NCBI GenBank assembly: GCA_964194535.1
Contig: CAXMMX010000204.1
Span: forward strand, 1 to 6,016
Direction of reading: 5' to 3'
Source of the DNA: UBA2767 sp964194535
GTDB taxonomy: Bacteria > Pseudomonadota > Alphaproteobacteria > Rhizobiales > Methyloligellaceae
DNA length: 6,016 bases
The notes below the pieces were generated by a model. The model had not been told where the DNA came from. It made no database searches and saw nothing but the letters and a program-made list of their open reading frames with translations. Below are positions 4,197 to 6,016 of this stretch, one piece after another. Within the stretch, counting starts at the first letter, position 1. Each line of letters begins with the position of its first letter. The translations under genes were made by a program, and so were the position numbers.

Positions 4197-4235
4197 TGAG
4201 TGGCTTCGTCTGGACTGGTGCGGTAGCTTCCGCAG

Positions 4236-4931
4236 ATGCAAGAGATCTCCTATTCCCGCCACCGATTTCCGCCGGTGATTATCCAGCACGCCGTCTGGCT
4301 GTATTTCCGGTTTCCCCTCAGCTTCCGCGATGTTGAAGATATGCTCGCCGAACGCGGCGTAGACGTTTCCTATGAGAGCGTCCGGCGCTGGTCGGTGAAG
4401 TTCGGGTTGGGCTATGCCCGAAGACTGAGGAAAACGCGTCCTCGACCAGATGCACGATGGCATCTCGACGAGATGTTTGTCTCCATCAATGGTAGGCAGA
4501 TGTACCTCTGGCGCGCCGTCGACTGTGAGGGAGAAGTACTGGATATCCTGGTTCAGTCTCGAAGAAACAAGAAGGCCGCCCTGAAGCTGATGCGCAAACT
4601 GCTCAAGAAACAGGGCTTCGTCCCTGATGCTTTCGTCACCGACAAACTGCCATCTTACGGTGCTGCCTTGAACGATCTCGGCCTGTCGAAGCAGCATGAT
4701 TTCGGGGGCAGGAAAAACAATCGCGCCGAGAATTCGCATCTGCCGGTCCGACAACGAGAGCGACGAATGCAACGCTTCAAGTCGCCCAGTTCAGCGCAAC
4801 GATTTCTGTCCACCCACGCCGCCATTTACAACAACTTCTATACGCAACGCCATCTGATCTCCCGCAGCACGCTCCGACAGTTCCGCGCCGAGGCGATGGA
4901 GCAATGGCGGGATGCGACCGCTGCGGGATGA
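4236..4931 (+). CDS. IS6-family DDE transposase
   Basis: The 231 residues match the usual length of about 230-240. An N-terminal helix-turn-helix region is at about 28-57 (LSFRDVEDMLAERGVDVSYE), the hallmark start of IS6/IS26-like proteins. The DDE triad is seen as D78 (WHLDEMFV), D136 (VTDKLPSYGAAL) and E165 (NNRAENSH). The gap between the last two is 28 residues, shorter than the 34 I count for IS26 and as I recall for the alphaproteobacterial branch. The PVRQRERRMQRFKS segment follows the glutamate as usual. The gene is intact, so the element may be active. ATG at 4236 is the first possible start because TAG lies four codons upstream; it has no strong Shine-Dalgarno, in line with low transposase expression. 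Confidence 0.92.
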   Translation: MQEISYSRHRFPPVIIQHAVWLYFRFPLSFRDVEDMLAERGVDVSYESVRRWSVKFGLGYARRLRKTRPRPDARWHLDEMFVSINGRQMYLWRAVDCEGEVLDILVQSRRNKKAALKLMRKLLKKQGFVPDAFVTDKLPSYGAALNDLGLSKQHDFGGRKNNRAENSHLPVRQRERRMQRFKSPSSAQRFLSTHAAIYNNFYTQRHLISRSTLRQFRAEAMEQWRDATAAG

Positions 4932-4968
4932 ACGAGGCATCCGACGGCCAAAGGTTTGTCCGGCCACC

Positions 4969-4985
4969 GTTAATGTGACGATGCC
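4969..4985 (-). repeat. Right terminal inverted repeat of the IS6-family element
   Basis: The complement of this segment reads GGCATCGTCACATTAAC and matches the left end at 13 of 17 positions. It lies 37 bases after the transposase stop. Confidence 0.65.
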
Positions 4986-5138
4986 GAGGGTATTGAGATC
5001 AATGGGCATGGGCTGAGGTTCCTGGTGAGATTAAGGGGTGACACCTCAGAGCCTACCACCATCACCCCCTGGGGGCGGGGGCTTCGCATATATGGGATCG
5101 CACAGACGTGACTTTTGGCAAAATTTCGACAACGCTCC

Positions 5139-5167
5139 ATGTCCGCTTTGCCCCCAATAGCGGACAT
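5139..5167. repeat. First ATGTCCGCT hairpin
   Basis: ATGTCCGCT (5139-5147) and AGCGGACAT (5159-5167) are perfect 9-base arms with an 11-base loop. With the second copy at 5186-5213 it forms a pair of near-identical hairpins just downstream of the minus-strand P450 gene. It may act as a 3' stabilising or terminating element, or be a dispersed palindromic repeat of the REP type. Confidence 0.7.
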
Positions 5168-5185
5168 TATTCCGCACTGCATCAA

Positions 5186-5213
5186 ATGTCCGCTTATAGC
5201 CAAAAGCGGACAT
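5186..5213. repeat. Second ATGTCCGCTT hairpin
   Basis: ATGTCCGCTT (5186-5195) and AAGCGGACAT (5204-5213) are perfect 10-base arms with an 8-base loop. The arms equal those of the first hairpin, but the loops differ. It lies 43 bases beyond the P450 stop codon; no T-run follows on the minus strand. Confidence 0.7.
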
Positions 5214-5256
5214 CGCCTCATTGAACCAAAAATCTAATTGGAGCACTGACGAGGTG

Positions 5257-6016
5257 CTAAATAGGCGTTGCCTGCAACGTCACGCCGGGTTCAGGCCGGA
5301 TCGTCATATGCATGACCGGAGTGGGTGGCGGACCGGCGGGCGCGAATCGGAAGCGCGCAACCAGCGTAATGAGAATGATCTGCGCCTGCATCATCGCAAA
5401 GTTTGCCCCGACGCAGATTCGTGGGCCAGCGCCGAACGGCAAGTACTGGAAGCGGTCGCGCGCTTCAACTTTGTTAGGTGCGAACGTATTGGGGTCGAAA
5501 GCATCGGGCCGATCCCACCAGAGTTGGTGGCGATGCAGCGCGTAAATGTTGAGGAACACCGTGTCCCGTGGCCGAATATCGCGCTCGTAAAGCTCGTCCG
5601 GCGCCAGAACGTTACGGGCCAAGAGCCCCACTGGTGGGTAAAGCCGCATCGCCTCCTGCAAGACTTGCTCGACATACGGCGCGCGCGCCAGGTCATCCGC
5701 GCCCGCGGCCCGGTCGCCAAGCACCGCGCGCGCTTCTTCACGCGCCCGCGCCTGGACGGTTTCGTCATGCGACATCAGGTATAGCGACCAGGCTAGGGCG
5801 AGCGCGGTGGTTTCATGGCCCGCGACAATGAAGAACTGAATGTTATGCAACAGATCTGTCGGGGTCATCCGGCGGCCGCTGTGAGGGTCCTCGGCCTTGA
5901 GCATGTGGTCGAGAAGATCCTCCAACTCGCTCGGACCTCTGCGTCGCCGCGCCTCGATGGCGCGCGCCACCATCCGATGCATGGTGCGAACCGCGCCGCG
6001 CCCCCGTATCTCACCG
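5257..6016 (-). CDS. Cytochrome P450, C-terminal part (5' end beyond the window)
   Basis: The frame is open from the right edge to a TAG at 5257-5259, giving 252 residues. A P450 is normally 400-460 residues, so the first 150-200 are outside the window. It has the I-helix oxygen-binding motif AGHETT (coded at 5806-5823), the K-helix ExxR as EAMR (5644-5655), a PDAFDPNTF segment in the PERF position, and the heme loop FGAGPRICVG with the heme-ligand cysteine at 5413-5415. All core catalytic residues are present. It is a soluble-type haem monooxygenase needing an outside electron partner (none in this window); the substrate cannot be told. The ATG at 5982 is internal, since the frame continues 11 codons further to the edge. 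It lies outside the repeat array, and the TGTCCGC hairpins follow its 3' end. Confidence 0.93.
   Translation of the reverse strand, partial: GEIRGRGAVRTMHRMVARAIEARRRRGPSELEDLLDHMLKAEDPHSGRRMTPTDLLHNIQFFIVAGHETTALALAWSLYLMSHDETVQARAREEARAVLGDRAAGADDLARAPYVEQVLQEAMRLYPPVGLLARNVLAPDELYERDIRPRDTVFLNIYALHRHQLWWDRPDAFDPNTFAPNKVEARDRFQYLPFGAGPRICVGANFAMMQAQIILITLVARFRFAPAGPPPTPVMHMTIRPEPGVTLQATPI

Larger units (their letters stand above)
4180..4985 (+). mobile_element. IS6-family insertion sequence, about 806 bp
   Basis: A single full-length transposase gene lies between imperfect inverted ends: GGCATTGTCACGGCAAC at 4180-4196 and the complement of 4969-4985, which match at 13 of 17 positions. The length of about 806 bp fits the family range of roughly 700-900 bp. 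The 8 bases outside the left end (GTCCTGAG) and the right end (GAGGGTAT) do not match, so there is no target duplication. The element may have arrived by replicative cointegrate formation or have deleted adjacent DNA, which IS6-type elements commonly do. Confidence 0.82.
4986..5256. other. Gene-free spacer between the IS element and the P450 gene
   Basis: No gene was recognised here. The left part has a GC-rich palindromic tract (CCCCCTGGGGG, 5073-5083). The right part has the two TGTCCGC hairpins annotated separately. Minus-strand open frames crossing this region read through the hairpins and look like chance. Confidence 0.5.

Noticed and set aside
4177..4995. Target duplication GAGGGCAT/GAGGGTAT around the IS
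   Set aside because: It is 7 of 8 identical, but accepting it would place the left end inside the inverted repeat, so the similarity is probably chance.
5221..5831. Plus-strand open frames opposite the P450 gene
   Set aside because: They are antisense shadows in GC-rich codon-biased DNA; the minus strand has all conserved P450 motifs.

Overview
The window looks like accessory DNA from an alphaproteobacterium, possibly a sphingomonad or rhizobial relative. This rests on protein character (a guanidino-acid hydrolase, an IS6-type transposase of the kind common in that class, a cytochrome P450), moderately high GC and good Shine-Dalgarno sites. The taxonomic call is inference. No rRNA or tRNA gene was seen.

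Left edge (1-345): the last 34 codons of what looks like a DDE integrase-type transposase. A perfect 23-bp tandem repeat resembling the terminal repeats of such elements follows, and then a gene-free stretch with a strong bulged hairpin (273-314).

Centre (392-4060): six direct copies of GGCCAGCGCAATGCTGACCC or a one-base variant (R1-R6), all in the same orientation, cut the region into five modules. R1-R2 holds a 60-aa secreted peptide (+). R2-R3 holds a 65-aa helical protein (-). R3-R4 holds an agmatinase/guanidino-acid hydrolase (+). R4-R5 holds a small metal-binding cupin resembling cupin hydroxynitrile lyases (+). R5-R6 holds a two-gene minus-strand unit: an unrecognised 164-aa protein followed by a secreted staphylococcal-nuclease-like protein. 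The genes are functionally unrelated, face both ways and mostly carry their own ribosome binding sites. The layout recalls an integron cassette array, but the boundary repeats lack attC core sites and no integrase is visible. Each repeat is an imperfect hairpin flanked by an A-rich tract, so read on the minus strand it also looks like an intrinsic terminator.

Right side (4061-6016): a 119-bp AT-rich stretch without a gene, then a complete IS6-family insertion sequence (about 4180-4985) with imperfect terminal inverted repeats and no visible target duplication. Next is a gene-free spacer with two hairpins built on ATGTCCGCT/AGCGGACAT. The C-terminal 252 codons of a cytochrome P450 on the minus strand run off the right edge.

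The centre is best read as an array of mobile or recombinationally exchanged gene modules bounded by a short structured repeat, with transposase DNA on both sides. Whether the repeat is a recombination site, a leftover transposon terminal repeat or a mobile terminator cannot be settled from this window.
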